DNA of 64,000 nt, taken from Candidatus Berkiella cookevillensis. Its GTDB lineage: Bacteria > Pseudomonadota > Gammaproteobacteria > Berkiellales > Berkiellaceae. The notes under the pieces are model-generated. The model did no database searches. It was not told where the DNA came from and worked only from the letters and a program-made list of their open reading frames with translations. A program made the position numbers and the translations under genes. Below, piece after piece: positions 35,156-43,900 of this stretch (within the stretch, counting starts at the first letter, position 1; every line of letters begins with the position of its first letter). The DNA lies in the NCBI RefSeq assembly GCF_001431315.2, contig NZ_LKHV02000001.1, positions 1,550,001 through 1,614,000 of the forward strand, written 5' to 3'.

Positions 35156-36755
35156 TTTCTACCTCAACCCATTTTTTAATCACTTGTGCTGCTCTTTTAG
35201 GATCTTCATTCACAATATCTTTTACCTTTATTAATGAAGGAGATGCGCCTTGAACACCTTTGGCTGCCTCATTAAAACTTTGTTCTGAAGCAATTCTTTT
35301 CAACATTTCTTTCTTTTGCGCAGAAACTTTAGTGAGGTTTTTGAACATAGGGCGCAATACCACAAAGACAAGCATTAGTAAAACAATACCACCAATAATA
35401 TTTTTAAGCATTGGCATAAACCATGTTTTTTCAAGCAAGCTCGGCGGCGCAAGCTCTTCAATAGGTGCATTTTCTGCAAAGGTTGATTTAATGATAGTTA
35501 CGGTATCTTTTCGCTCCTCACTAAAACCTATTGCATCTTTAACGAGTTTTTCAACATTTTTCATTTCTTCTTCGGAAAGTGGTGTTTTAACCATTTTCCC
35601 TTTTGCGTCATAGCTTACTTTGTCACCAATAACAACAGCAACTGACAATCTCTCTACACGGCCAGGTGCAGATGAACGATGGGTAATCTTTCTATCAATC
35701 TCATAATTTTTTGTGGCTTGTCGCTTTTGATTCTTACTTTCTTTTTTTGTATTAGATTGATTTGCTTCTGGGTTATTGTCATTTTCTATTCTTTCAGGTG
35801 CGCTACCTGGAACGGGCGGCTCATTAGAAAGCGCCCCTGGAACCCCACCCACAAAATCCCCGCCCTCTTTTGAGATTTCTAAGGTCCTCTCGCTTCTCAC
35901 AACTGCTGCTTTAGGATTAAAATTTTCTGAAGTTTCTTCTTGAGAAGTGAAATCAACAACAGCAGTAACTTTCGCTTTAATTTGCCCAATCCCTACCATT
36001 GGCTCAATTAAATCTTCAATTCTTGAAGAGTACATTTCTTCTATTTTCTTAGCAAAATCTAAATTTTTAGAGGCATTTGCAATTTTATCATTACCCGTCG
36101 TGGATAAGAGATTGCCATTCTGATCGATAACTGTCACATCCTTCGTTGACAATCCTTGTATACTTGAAGCAACAAGATGTGTAATAGCTGCAATTTGCTC
36201 AGATCCTAAATTATATCCGCCATACAGATTTACAAAAACAGAGGCACTTGGATTTTTCTTGTTTCTGATAAATTCACTTTGCTTAGGAATGGCTAAATGA
36301 ACGCGTGCTGATTTAATATTTTGAATAGAAGAGATAGTTCGCTCTAACTCTCCTTGCAATCCTCTGATATAGCGTGTGGTTTCAATAAATTGACTTGTGC
36401 CAAGACCTGCATCTTTGTCTAAAATTTCAAGCCCTGCCCCCATATTTCCTGTTACACCATTTTGGGCTAATTTAATCCTTGCCTCAAATATTTTAGAAGC
36501 TTCCACCATCACTAAACCTGTCTGTGAATCAAGCTTATGAGGAATCGCACTTTTTTGTAGTGCATCCATTACCTCACCTGCACTTAAGCTATCCAATTGA
36601 TTATAGACAGGTACAAAATTTGGTGTTTGTGACCAAAACACGACATACACACCCACAGCAATACTGAGCGAAATACCTACCAGTAATAAAACTTGTTTTA
36701 CCAGTGATAACTCATAAAAACCTTGCGCTGCTTCTGATACTTGAGCTTCAGTCAC
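35148..36755 (-). CDS. fliF: flagellar MS-ring protein FliF
   Basis: 535 residues. It has an N-terminal transmembrane helix (LVKQVLLLVGISLSIAVGVY) and ring-building motifs (FVPVYNQLDSLSAGEVMDAL, RYIRGLQGELERTISSI). A second transmembrane helix (MLKNIIGGIVLLMLVFVVL) and a cytoplasmic FliG-binding tail follow. It is the base platform of the motor and follows fliE by 13 bases. Confidence 0.97.
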   Translation of the reverse strand: MTEAQVSEAAQGFYELSLVKQVLLLVGISLSIAVGVYVVFWSQTPNFVPVYNQLDSLSAGEVMDALQKSAIPHKLDSQTGLVMVEASKIFEARIKLAQNGVTGNMGAGLEILDKDAGLGTSQFIETTRYIRGLQGELERTISSIQNIKSARVHLAIPKQSEFIRNKKNPSASVFVNLYGGYNLGSEQIAAITHLVASSIQGLSTKDVTVIDQNGNLLSTTGNDKIANASKNLDFAKKIEEMYSSRIEDLIEPMVGIGQIKAKVTAVVDFTSQEETSENFNPKAAVVRSERTLEISKEGGDFVGGVPGALSNEPPVPGSAPERIENDNNPEANQSNTKKESKNQKRQATKNYEIDRKITHRSSAPGRVERLSVAVVIGDKVSYDAKGKMVKTPLSEEEMKNVEKLVKDAIGFSEERKDTVTIIKSTFAENAPIEELAPPSLLEKTWFMPMLKNIIGGIVLLMLVFVVLRPMFKNLTKVSAQKKEMLKRIASEQSFNEAAKGVQGASPSLIKVKDIVNEDPKRAAQVIKKWVEVENG

Positions 36756-36768
36756 AAATAACTCCTAA

Positions 36769-37089
36769 TTAAATAGGCATGTTCATTATATCTTGATAAG
36801 CATTGACTAATTGATTACGTACTTGTGTCATTGCTTGAAAGGATAGATTGGCTTTTTGAAGCGCTACCATTACCTCTGTAATATTAACATTTGGATCATG
36901 CATCTCAAATCGAGAAACCAAATCACTTGCATTTGCAGATAAGTTGTTGACACCATTCACAGCTTCTGTAAACATTGAATGAAAAGAATTTTCCTTGACA
37001 GTCTCTGGCGCAATACTTGGACTACGTTGAGCCATATCTGCCAAAGTTCTCATTCTCGCTAATAAATCACCAGCATCAATTTGATTCAT
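36769..37089 (-). CDS. fliE: flagellar MS-ring/rod adaptor FliE
   Basis: 106 residues with the start at 37089, preceded by GGGAGGGAG at good spacing. An upstream start at 37122 would lie inside fleR and its peptide is unlike FliE. The C-terminal pattern (DPNVNITEVMVALQKANLSF, QAMTQVRNQLVNAYQDIMNM) is diagnostic. It overlaps the end of fleR. I found no GG-N10-GC promoter directly ahead. Confidence 0.94.
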   Translation of the reverse strand: MNQIDAGDLLARMRTLADMAQRSPSIAPETVKENSFHSMFTEAVNGVNNLSANASDLVSRFEMHDPNVNITEVMVALQKANLSFQAMTQVRNQLVNAYQDIMNMPI

Positions 37090-38413
37090 TTTTAGACTCC
37101 CTCCCTGGAATACTAAAGCCAAGCTCTTTCATCTTTGCAAGCTTATAACGTAAGGTACGAGGACTAATACCTAATAATTTTGCTGTTTCTGTACGATTAC
37201 CATTTAAAGCTTTGAGATTTTCTAAAATGGCCTCATGCTCTGTAGATTCAAGTGTTTCAGATAATTCAACGGATTTAGCACAACCATCTTTCTCTATGTC
37301 TATTTCTTCTAGAAAGATATGCTCCGGCAGAATAATATCAGACTGTGATACAATGCAAGCTCTTTGAATCACATTTTCTAATTCACGCACATTACCTGGC
37401 CAACGATAGCCGAGTAGTTTATTTAATGCTCTTTCGCTCAATGTGCATATTTGTGATTGACTATATTTTTCAACAAAATAAGAAGCAAAATGAATAATAT
37501 CATTTTTTCTATTACGCAAGGGTGGCAAGCTGATAGGAAATACATTTAATCTAAAATACAGATCGCCTCTAAACTCATTTTTTGCAACTGCCAATTTCAA
37601 ATCTTTATTTGTCGTTGCAATAATACGAACATCAAGCGCAATTGCTTTTTTACTCCCCAAGCGCTCAACTTCTTTCTCTTGCAAAACTCTCAAAATTTTG
37701 GCTTGTAGTCCAAGCGGCATTTCGCTTACTTCATCTAATAATAAAGTACCACCATTGGCTTGCTCAAATTTTCCTTCGCTGGCTTGATGCGCCCCTGTAA
37801 ATGCACCTTTTTCATAACCAAATAATAATGCTTCTAGCATATTGTCAGGGATAGCTGCACAATTTATAGCTAAAAAAGGCTTTGTATTTCTAGAGGAATT
37901 ATCATAAATGTATCTGGCAATAACTTCTTTGCCCGTTCCACTTTCTCCGCTTAAAAGAACGGTTGCATTTGTTTGCGCAACTTGTTTGGCAAGTTGATAA
38001 ACATCATCCATTTTTTGATCAGAACGTTTTTCTTTATATATCTCAGTCGTATCTTCTAAAATTTTAGTACTCATTTTTTCAATGAGATCATTCAGCTCAA
38101 ATGGCTTAGTGATATAATCGCTGGCACCATTTTGCAAGGCATAGACTGCATCTTTAACAGTGGCATGTGCTGTCATAAAAATAATGGGTGTTTGCACATT
38201 TTTTTCTTTGAGCACAGATAAAAAATCCAAACCATTTTCATCTGGTAATTGAACATCTGATAAAATGATATTAAAATGATTGCTTTGAATTTTTTCGAGT
38301 GCCGTAGCGCTATTACAAGCTGTTTCAACTGAGTATTTTTCATAAGTCAATCCAGATGAAATTGCCTCTAGCAAATCAGCATCATCTTCAATGATTAGTA
38401 CTTTATTATTCAT
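37076..38413 (-). CDS. fleR: sigma-54-dependent response regulator FleR (FlrC)
   Basis: 445 residues. The receiver domain has its phospho-acceptor at Asp53 (ILSDVQLPDENG). The AAA+ domain has Walker A GESGTGKE and the sigma-54 contact loop GAFTGA. A C-terminal Fis-type helix-turn-helix (NRTETAKLLGISPRTLRYKL) completes it. With FleS it drives the hook/basal-body class of flagellar genes. It overlaps fleS by four bases. Confidence 0.95.
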   Translation of the reverse strand: MNNKVLIIEDDADLLEAISSGLTYEKYSVETACNSATALEKIQSNHFNIILSDVQLPDENGLDFLSVLKEKNVQTPIIFMTAHATVKDAVYALQNGASDYITKPFELNDLIEKMSTKILEDTTEIYKEKRSDQKMDDVYQLAKQVAQTNATVLLSGESGTGKEVIARYIYDNSSRNTKPFLAINCAAIPDNMLEALLFGYEKGAFTGAHQASEGKFEQANGGTLLLDEVSEMPLGLQAKILRVLQEKEVERLGSKKAIALDVRIIATTNKDLKLAVAKNEFRGDLYFRLNVFPISLPPLRNRKNDIIHFASYFVEKYSQSQICTLSERALNKLLGYRWPGNVRELENVIQRACIVSQSDIILPEHIFLEEIDIEKDGCAKSVELSETLESTEHEAILENLKALNGNRTETAKLLGISPRTLRYKLAKMKELGFSIPGRESKNESN

Positions 38414-39432
38414 TTTATATTAGCCGTTTTAGGTAAATTAATAGAAAAAATGGTACAATCTGTATTACTAGAGAAAATCAGCGTTCCTTGATGTGCTTCA
38501 AATATTGCTTTTGCAACAGGAATGCCTAAACCAGAACCACCTTTTTTGGTTGTAAAATGTGTTTTTTCAATCTGTTTAATATTATCTGAGCGAATACCAT
38601 CCCCATAATCAACTACTTTTATCACCAAAGCATTACTCTCTTGAATGAGACTTATATCAATTTGCCCTTTGGCATGACTTGCTTCTATTGCATTATCAAT
38701 AATATTTTGTATTCCACTTAAAAGAGAAAGTTTATTGCCTAAAATATCAAAATTATTGTCTAATGATTCTGCATAATAAGAAAAATTTATTGTTTTAAAA
38801 GTATCTTTGTAAGTCTCAATCAAATCTAAAAGTAATGTTTGTAAATTTATTTTTTCTACTTTGATATCATTGCTTTTAAATATTGCTAATTCAGTTTCAA
38901 TTAATGACTTAATGGTATTCAGTTGCACGCCTACTTTTTCCATCAAAGAAAAAATATCTTTATTATCTTTTAATTGTTTTTTTAAAGACGATAGATATAC
39001 AAAGGCCGTGGTTAAAGGTGTTTTAAGTTGATGAGCTAATATTGATGAAATATGATTAATTGAGCGCAAGCTATTTAGGGTGTGTACCTGATCAGATTCT
39101 CTTTTAATGTCTGTCACATCAGACAAAACCAAGGCTTGAAGATTTAAATTCGTAATAGATTGGGTTGCAACCGATATCTTTTTATTATTTTTGAGTGTGA
39201 TTAAGTGCCCGCCCTCAGAGATGCTTGATAAACATTCTTGAATCACCGTCATCCAGCTTCGATTGATAAGCTCAATGCCCAATAAATTTTGTGCCATAGG
39301 ATTGCAATAATAAATAATACCATCAGCTCGCAACAGAATAATCGCCAAGGGTATTTCACTTAAAATTGAAATGTCTGTTTCGCTGATGGCTAGTCTATTA
39401 TTTTTTGTATTTAACATGTCTATTTTCGTCAT
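38410..39432 (-). CDS. fleS: sensor histidine kinase FleS (FlrB)
   Basis: There are no transmembrane helices. A PAS domain (LRADGIIYYCNPMAQNLLGI) is followed by the phospho-acceptor helix ILAHQLKTPLT and a GHKL ATPase (IQNIIDNAIEASH, DYGDGI, GGSGLGIPVAKAI). The frame runs to an ATG at 39483, but a sigma-54 promoter (39454-39470) lies within that stretch. The start is therefore more likely at 39432 or 39417. It is the cytoplasmic kinase for FleR. Confidence 0.92.
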   Translation of the reverse strand: MTKIDMLNTKNNRLAISETDISILSEIPLAIILLRADGIIYYCNPMAQNLLGIELINRSWMTVIQECLSSISEGGHLITLKNNKKISVATQSITNLNLQALVLSDVTDIKRESDQVHTLNSLRSINHISSILAHQLKTPLTTAFVYLSSLKKQLKDNKDIFSLMEKVGVQLNTIKSLIETELAIFKSNDIKVEKINLQTLLLDLIETYKDTFKTINFSYYAESLDNNFDILGNKLSLLSGIQNIIDNAIEASHAKGQIDISLIQESNALVIKVVDYGDGIRSDNIKQIEKTHFTTKKGGSGLGIPVAKAIFEAHQGTLIFSSNTDCTIFSINLPKTANIK

Positions 39433-39453
39433 GCAAATGATTACTGATTTAAA

Positions 39454-39470
39454 AGCAATTTTGATGCCAC
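39454..39470 (-). promoter_or_regulatory. sigma-54 promoter of fleSR
   Basis: On the minus strand it reads GTGGCATCAAAATTGCT (GG-N10-GC). The expected transcription start is near 39443, just before the internal fleS start codons. A fleSR sigma-54 promoter matches the FleQ-dependent class II arrangement known from Pseudomonas. Confidence 0.8.
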
Positions 39471-39521
39471 AATCAAAAATCATTATTTTTCAATGGATTA
39501 GACAAATGCTTGCGTATATTT

Positions 39522-39535
39522 GTCAATCATTTGAC
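39522..39535. promoter_or_regulatory. FleQ-box-like operator upstream of fleSR
   Basis: GTCAATCATTTGAC is an imperfect palindrome matching the FleQ consensus at 12 of 14 positions. It sits about 79-92 bases upstream of the predicted start, close to where FleQ binds at Pseudomonas fleSR. Confidence 0.6.
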
Positions 39536-39556
39536 GAAATGATTACTTGGAGATAA

Positions 39557-39909
39557 AAAGTAGTTTTAGGAAATGAACGTGCATGTTTGTTAATGCGTTA
39601 TTCCTCAGTGGCGCAAAGCGCCGTATACTCCCTTTGGAATCAAAGGGAGTCGCCGTCTGCGGCGGAGGGATTTTAAAACATAGATTTAAAAAAATCCATC
39701 TGCTCACTCTCGTTGAGCCTCTTCCCTTAATTCTAAGGGAAGATAATCATTCACTTCGTTCATTTCTTAAGTGACTGGTATTAGGGCGTAGCCTGCTCTC
39801 TGTCACAAAATTTGTCATGAAAACTGGATACCGCGGACAAGCCGCGGCACGTAGGCATTAAGGTGGGACTCAAATATCAACAATCTCTAAAGCCATAATG
39901 CAAAAGCGA
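39557..39909. repeat. intergenic composite repeat block between fleS and fleQ
   Basis: Non-coding and GC-richer than its surroundings. It is packed with small hairpins: GGCGCAAAGCGCC (39610-39622), a CTCCCTTTG.../CAAAGGGAG stem (about 39629-39650), a GCCG/CGGC-containing stem and CTTCCCTTAATTCTAAGGGAAG-like arms (about 39711-39732). Near 39832-39847 there is a CCGCGG palindrome pair, followed to about 39895 by a tail also recognisable at 17836-17890. These look like nested intergenic repeats, not a gene. Confidence 0.65.
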
Positions 39910-40953
39910 TTATGCCGCTTGATCTTTTAGCAAATGATACTTTCTAATTTTTTCAACCAAGGTTGTACGTCTAATTTTTAATAGTTTAGCAGCGTGTGCA
40001 ACAACCCCATTTGATTTATTTAAAGCATCCATAATATATGCCTTTTCAATATTATTAAGCACCTCTTTTAAATCAATACTGTCATCTGTTTTTACAGAGG
40101 CCGGAGACACCAAAATGGTTTGACTCAATTGTTCGATTTTAGATTGTGTGACTTCAGCAACATTACCAAGCTCTTTTTTGATCCCTTGCCCTCTGTATTT
40201 TTCGGGTAACTGCCCTGCATCAATGGTTTGATTAGGGTACAGAACAAATAAACGCTCAATCAAATTAGATAATTCTCTAATATTACCCTTCCATTCACAA
40301 TTTTGTAAATGGCTAATACATTGGCTGGTTAAAGATATTTCTGATTTTAGTTCTTTAGATAATCTGCTAATCAAATGATTAATAATGATAGGCACATCTT
40401 CTTTTCTTGAGCGCAAGGAAGGCATTTCAATGGGGAACACATTTAACCTATAAAATAAATCTTCACGAAAAACCCCTTGCTTAATACCATCCTCTAAATT
40501 TCTGTGCGTCGCAGCAATAATTCGTACATTTGATTTCAAAGATTGATTGCTACCAATACGCTCAAAAACACGCTCCTGAATCACGCGTAGGATTTTAACC
40601 TGCATATTAAGAGGCATATCGCCAATTTCATCCAGAAAAATAGTACCACCATCCGCCAATTCAAATCGACCTTTGCGTGTGCTGATAGCTCCCGTAAAAG
40701 CCCCTTTCTCATGACCAAACAACTCACTCTCAAGTAATTCATGAGGGATTGCACCACAATTGACAGGAATAAAGGGTTTGTTTCGTCTGTTTGACATCAT
40801 ATGCAGGCAGCGTGCAGCAATTTCTTTACCTGTCCCAGACTCGCCAGTGATAAAAACATTCACTTCGGTATGTGCTACTTTCTGAATCATTGCTTTAATT
40901 TCTAAGATTTGACTGCTGTTACCGCTGAGTTCTTGCACTGTGTAACTTTCCAT
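39910..40953 (-). CDS. fleQ: flagellar master regulator FleQ lacking the N-terminal receiver-like domain
   Basis: 347 residues. It begins almost directly at the AAA+ domain ([20 protein letters not shown]), with Walker A GESGTGKE (37-44) and the sigma-54 contact GAFTGA (84-89). The C-terminal Fis-type helix-turn-helix with [20 protein letters not shown] is typical of FleQ. Normal FleQ is about 470-490 residues with a REC-like N-terminal domain that is absent here. No coding remnant is visible in the 343 bases upstream. Its place between the fliT-like gene and fleSR is the standard FleQ locus. Confidence 0.9.
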   Translation of the reverse strand: MESYTVQELSGNSSQILEIKAMIQKVAHTEVNVFITGESGTGKEIAARCLHMMSNRRNKPFIPVNCGAIPHELLESELFGHEKGAFTGAISTRKGRFELADGGTIFLDEIGDMPLNMQVKILRVIQERVFERIGSNQSLKSNVRIIAATHRNLEDGIKQGVFREDLFYRLNVFPIEMPSLRSRKEDVPIIINHLISRLSKELKSEISLTSQCISHLQNCEWKGNIRELSNLIERLFVLYPNQTIDAGQLPEKYRGQGIKKELGNVAEVTQSKIEQLSQTILVSPASVKTDDSIDLKEVLNNIEKAYIMDALNKSNGVVAHAAKLLKIRRTTLVEKIRKYHLLKDQAA

Positions 40954-41296
40954 GTCGTCGCAATCCTATTATTGAATCCGTTGAGCCTATGAATTATAGA
41001 GCTATTACTATATTTATATTTAATACTATATAATTACAGAGTAAATATTATTCTTAACTGCGCTTAAGTTAATTAATAGCTAATAATCACTGGGTATGTC
41101 AAATTATTGTCGAAAATAGTCGAATATTTTTGACATTTTTTGAAAATCACTGGCATTTGATATACCTAAGGCAGTTTTTTATGCAAATAGGTTATCTGTT
41201 CTTGTGCAATCGGCGGTTATGCAAAATACCTCTCTACAGATATTATCCTACAGAAGGTTGGGCGATATTCATCTTATGTAACACCAATATACTCAA
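40954..41296. other. fleQ upstream region
   Basis: 343 bases, AT-rich and non-coding, between fleQ and the fliT-like gene. It should hold the fleQ promoter. A TATAAT-like box on the minus strand is visible near 40992-40999. At 41097-41135 there is a cluster of GTC/GAC half-sites. Confidence 0.5.
41098..41111. promoter_or_regulatory. weak FleQ-box-like sequence upstream of fleQ
   Basis: GTCAAATTATTGTC matches the consensus at about 10 of 14 positions. Further GTCGAA half-sites and a TTTGACA arm follow to 41135. It might be an autoregulatory operator, but the evidence is weak. Confidence 0.3.
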
Positions 41297-41593
41297 TTAC
41301 TTCATCTGTTTTTGATAGTTATTCTTGGCTATTCCTATCGCTCTTATCTGACACAAATCATTTTCAATGCTATGTTTCCTTTGCTCAACATATTGTAAGA
41401 CATTGACGACAAGGCCTAGCATATACTGTAAATCCTCACCCTTTACGTTCATTTCATTTAATACATATTCTATAGAATCACGATGAAAAGCGACGATCAT
41501 ATCATCTGTCACAGAATCAGGGCCTTTAGCAATCTGAACGTTAATCTGTTCAAGCTTCTCTTTGTATCGTTGATAAAGATCTGTTGAAGACAT
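41297..41593 (-). CDS. FliT-like small flagellar protein (by position)
   Basis: 98 residues, helical and charged, with AAGGGAG as ribosome site before the ATG. The sequence is not clearly recognisable. In Pseudomonas a ~97-residue FliT-like protein stands between fliS and fleQ, exactly where this gene is, and FliT proteins are short helical chaperones of FliD. I therefore suggest FliT by synteny only. A short repeat fragment lies in the gap before it. Confidence 0.6.
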   Translation of the reverse strand: MSSTDLYQRYKEKLEQINVQIAKGPDSVTDDMIVAFHRDSIEYVLNEMNVKGEDLQYMLGLVVNVLQYVEQRKHSIENDLCQIRAIGIAKNNYQKQMK

Positions 41594-41685
41594 AGCGACT
41601 CCCTTATGGTTTTAGTCACAGTACATTAGGCTTACAAGAAGACGCAGCCCTCCTCTCCCTTTCTGTGAAGCGTCGTGGATGAAGG

Positions 41686-42069
41686 CTATGCATGAGGGTT
41701 AATTGCATCCCAGCTTTCTTTTATCTCAAACAAAAGGCCTCGAATTTCCTCCAGGATAGATTCTTGATTATGCAAGTTAGCCTCAACCAACCGACGCATC
41801 ATATAATCGTATAATTTTGCAAGATTTTCTGCCATTTCGCCTTGCTGTGTATCCAAGCTTGCATTGAGGCCATCAATTAAGGAAATTGCAAGACTTATAT
41901 TTCGTCCCTTTTCTTCTATATGATGAGCTGTCATCGCTGTTTTTGCATTATCTAAGGCTAATAATGCATTATTCATAAGTATTGCAATAATTTTATAGGG
42001 ATCTGTCTCTAATTTTTCAGATTCATTAGAAACGGACTGATAGGCTTTTAATGCATGCGCATGATTCAC
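41686..42069 (-). CDS. fliS: flagellin export chaperone FliS
   Basis: 127 residues, a four-helix protein with the FliS opening (ALKAYQSVSNESEKLETDPY) and ALDNAKTAM / LIDGLNASLDTQQGEMAENL. It binds the flagellin C-terminus and prevents premature assembly. It follows fliD by 16 bases. Confidence 0.95.
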   Translation of the reverse strand: MNHAHALKAYQSVSNESEKLETDPYKIIAILMNNALLALDNAKTAMTAHHIEEKGRNISLAISLIDGLNASLDTQQGEMAENLAKLYDYMMRRLVEANLHNQESILEEIRGLLFEIKESWDAINPHA

Positions 42070-42085
42070 GGTAAACTCCTAAGGG

Positions 42086-43486
42086 TTATTTTTTATACGC
42101 TAATGGATCGGGTAAACTTGAAAGCTGCTGGCTTAAAAAATCACTGGTTGATTTTAAATTGGCAACAATACTATCCATTGCAATAAATTGAGAAAGCAAT
42201 CGTTTTTCCAAGTTTTGTAAATGCAGTTCTAAGCGCTCTCTTTTCTCATCAATGCCAGCTATGGTTGAATTCAAGCCAGTTGTTCTTGACTCCAAAATCC
42301 CAGAGCTTTTAAGATAATTATCAAAAAGCGCATTTAATTTGATAGCAACACCTGTTTCACTTTTAGCAAAAAGTGTACCCACATTATCAAATTGTGTATC
42401 GAGTACACTTGTTAATTTTGAGTTATCAATCATTAATTTTCCAGTGTATCTATCACTGGTAATACCCATTTCTGCGAGTGTACTAACGCCACCTGCTCCT
42501 GTAGAAACTGCGCTAGAAATTTCTCGACGAATTTGTATTTCAAGATTTCTCAAAGTAGCATCGCCAACCAAATCACCCGAGGCAGACAAAGAGCCTTCTG
42601 TCCCAGACTTTTTAAGATCGTTGATTGTTTCAATCATTTTGTTATAACTATTTACAAAGCTTTGAATTGAATTAATTGCGGAATTTTTATCAAGATTAAC
42701 CGTTAGTAACTTTGGGTCTGCAATATTTGTTTCTTTTAAGGTTAATGTGACACCATCAATCGCATTCTCAACGGTGTTACTTGAGCTGGTGATTATTGAA
42801 CCATCAATAATCACGGTTGAATCACTACCTGCTTGAGTGATATCTAAATAATCTGAGCTTAAACGTGACAGCCCAGCATTGTCGGTATTATTACCATCTC
42901 CATCAGATACAGCAGAAACAGTAAATATTTTGTTTTCTCCTGTTTCATTCGATGAGAACATAATTTTCGACCCCGTATCAGAAGTGACAATTGTTGCACT
43001 GATGCCTGTTGTCGTAGAAGTCTCATTAATACGTTTAACAACCCCTTTGAGTGTCTGATCAGCACTTGTTATCGAAAAAGTATGCTCAACGCTTCCAATT
43101 TTAAATTTTAGGGAGCCTGTTCCGAGAATTTCATCAGGATTACTAAAGGCAGCGCTGCTGAGTTTGTGATTTTTCGCTAACTGCGTAACTTCTACAGAAT
43201 AACTCCCTTTTGCAGCCACAGCGCTGGCTGTCGCTGTGTATTTACTTTCATCAGCAGAAATTGCAATTCTGCCTTGGAATTTTGACGGACTCTTTAGATT
43301 TGCTAATGTGCTCTGAAAATCAGACAATACACCTCTTAATGTTCCATAAGCTGTGATTTTAGAAAGTACTTTTGCTTCATCACTATTAAATTTTGCTGCT
43401 TTGCTTTTACCTTCCGCAGCCAACATGTCATCAACGAGTTGCCTTATGTCAATGCCAGAACCTAGGCCAGATGTTGTTACCGCCAT
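42086..43486 (-). CDS. fliD: filament cap protein FliD (HAP2)
   Basis: 466 residues. The N-terminal D0 region (SGIDIRQLVDDMLAAEGKSK) and C-terminal D0/D1 region (ERLELHLQNLEKRLLSQFIA) are conserved. The central part contains the usual Flagellin_IN-like segments. It caps the filament and folds incoming flagellin. A candidate sigma-54 promoter lies 38 bases upstream, inside the 3' end of flaG. Confidence 0.96.
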   Translation of the reverse strand: MAVTTSGLGSGIDIRQLVDDMLAAEGKSKAAKFNSDEAKVLSKITAYGTLRGVLSDFQSTLANLKSPSKFQGRIAISADESKYTATASAVAAKGSYSVEVTQLAKNHKLSSAAFSNPDEILGTGSLKFKIGSVEHTFSITSADQTLKGVVKRINETSTTTGISATIVTSDTGSKIMFSSNETGENKIFTVSAVSDGDGNNTDNAGLSRLSSDYLDITQAGSDSTVIIDGSIITSSSNTVENAIDGVTLTLKETNIADPKLLTVNLDKNSAINSIQSFVNSYNKMIETINDLKKSGTEGSLSASGDLVGDATLRNLEIQIRREISSAVSTGAGGVSTLAEMGITSDRYTGKLMIDNSKLTSVLDTQFDNVGTLFAKSETGVAIKLNALFDNYLKSSGILESRTTGLNSTIAGIDEKRERLELHLQNLEKRLLSQFIAMDSIVANLKSTSDFLSQQLSSLPDPLAYKK

Positions 43487-43516
43487 AGTGTCTTCTTCTC
43501 TTTGAGTATTTACACA

Positions 43517-43846
43517 TTAATTATGCAACTTATAGACCAAGTCAATAAAATCCACATTCTCGATTTCACGAATTATTTCATTGTTTACATGATTAAAAAT
43601 ATTTATCTTTGATTTTCCAGAATTTTTATCTATATCTAATTGATAGCATCGGCTGATTTGTATCTCACCATTACTGCTTTTATTTTTAGGCGCTTCTGCA
43701 GAAAGATCTAGTTTAATCAAATCAAAGCAGTCATCCCTATTGCTTTTTGTTTGAAGAATCGGCAAAGAATGACCTAACAACGACAGTTTTTTCCGCGATT
43801 TCTCTTGCGTATTTTCTGAAAGATTGTGTTTTTTAGCATCTGTCAT
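43517..43846 (-). CDS. flaG: FlaG-family protein
   Basis: 109 residues with the start at 43846. The longer frame to 43897 reads through the flagellin terminator (its N-terminal residues would be the translated hairpin), so it is rejected. The C-terminal part (YQLDIDKNSGKSKINIFNHV, then EIIREIENVDFIDLVYKL) fits the FlaG consensus (F..d..tg..vv.v.d..T.evIRqIP..e.l). FlaG limits filament length in some bacteria. It lies between flagellin and fliD, its standard place. Confidence 0.85.
   Translation of the reverse strand: MTDAKKHNLSENTQEKSRKKLSLLGHSLPILQTKSNRDDCFDLIKLDLSAEAPKNKSSNGEIQISRCYQLDIDKNSGKSKINIFNHVNNEIIREIENVDFIDLVYKLHN
43524..43540 (-). promoter_or_regulatory. candidate sigma-54 promoter of fliD
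   Basis: On the minus strand it reads TTGGTCTATAAGTTGCA (GG-N10-GC), 38 bases ahead of the fliD ATG. An incomplete FleQ-like half (GTCAATAAAA) is adjacent at 43541-43550. Confidence 0.55.
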
Positions 43847-43862
43847 AGCTATTTTTTTCCAA

Positions 43863-43888
43863 TAAAAAAACGGGGGTTTCCCCCCGTT
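43863..43888 (-). terminator. intrinsic terminator of the flagellin gene
   Basis: On the minus strand there is a CGGGGG stem with its complement CCCCCG, followed by seven Ts, immediately after the flagellin stop codon. It isolates the strongly expressed flagellin from flaG. Confidence 0.88.
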
Positions 43889-43900
43889 CTTCTTCAATGA

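Noticed and set aside
39433-39483. Upstream start of FleS
   Set aside because: The sigma-54 promoter lies inside this stretch, so it is probably not translated.
43847-43897. N-terminal extension of FlaG
   Set aside because: The extra residues are the translation of the flagellin terminator hairpin.
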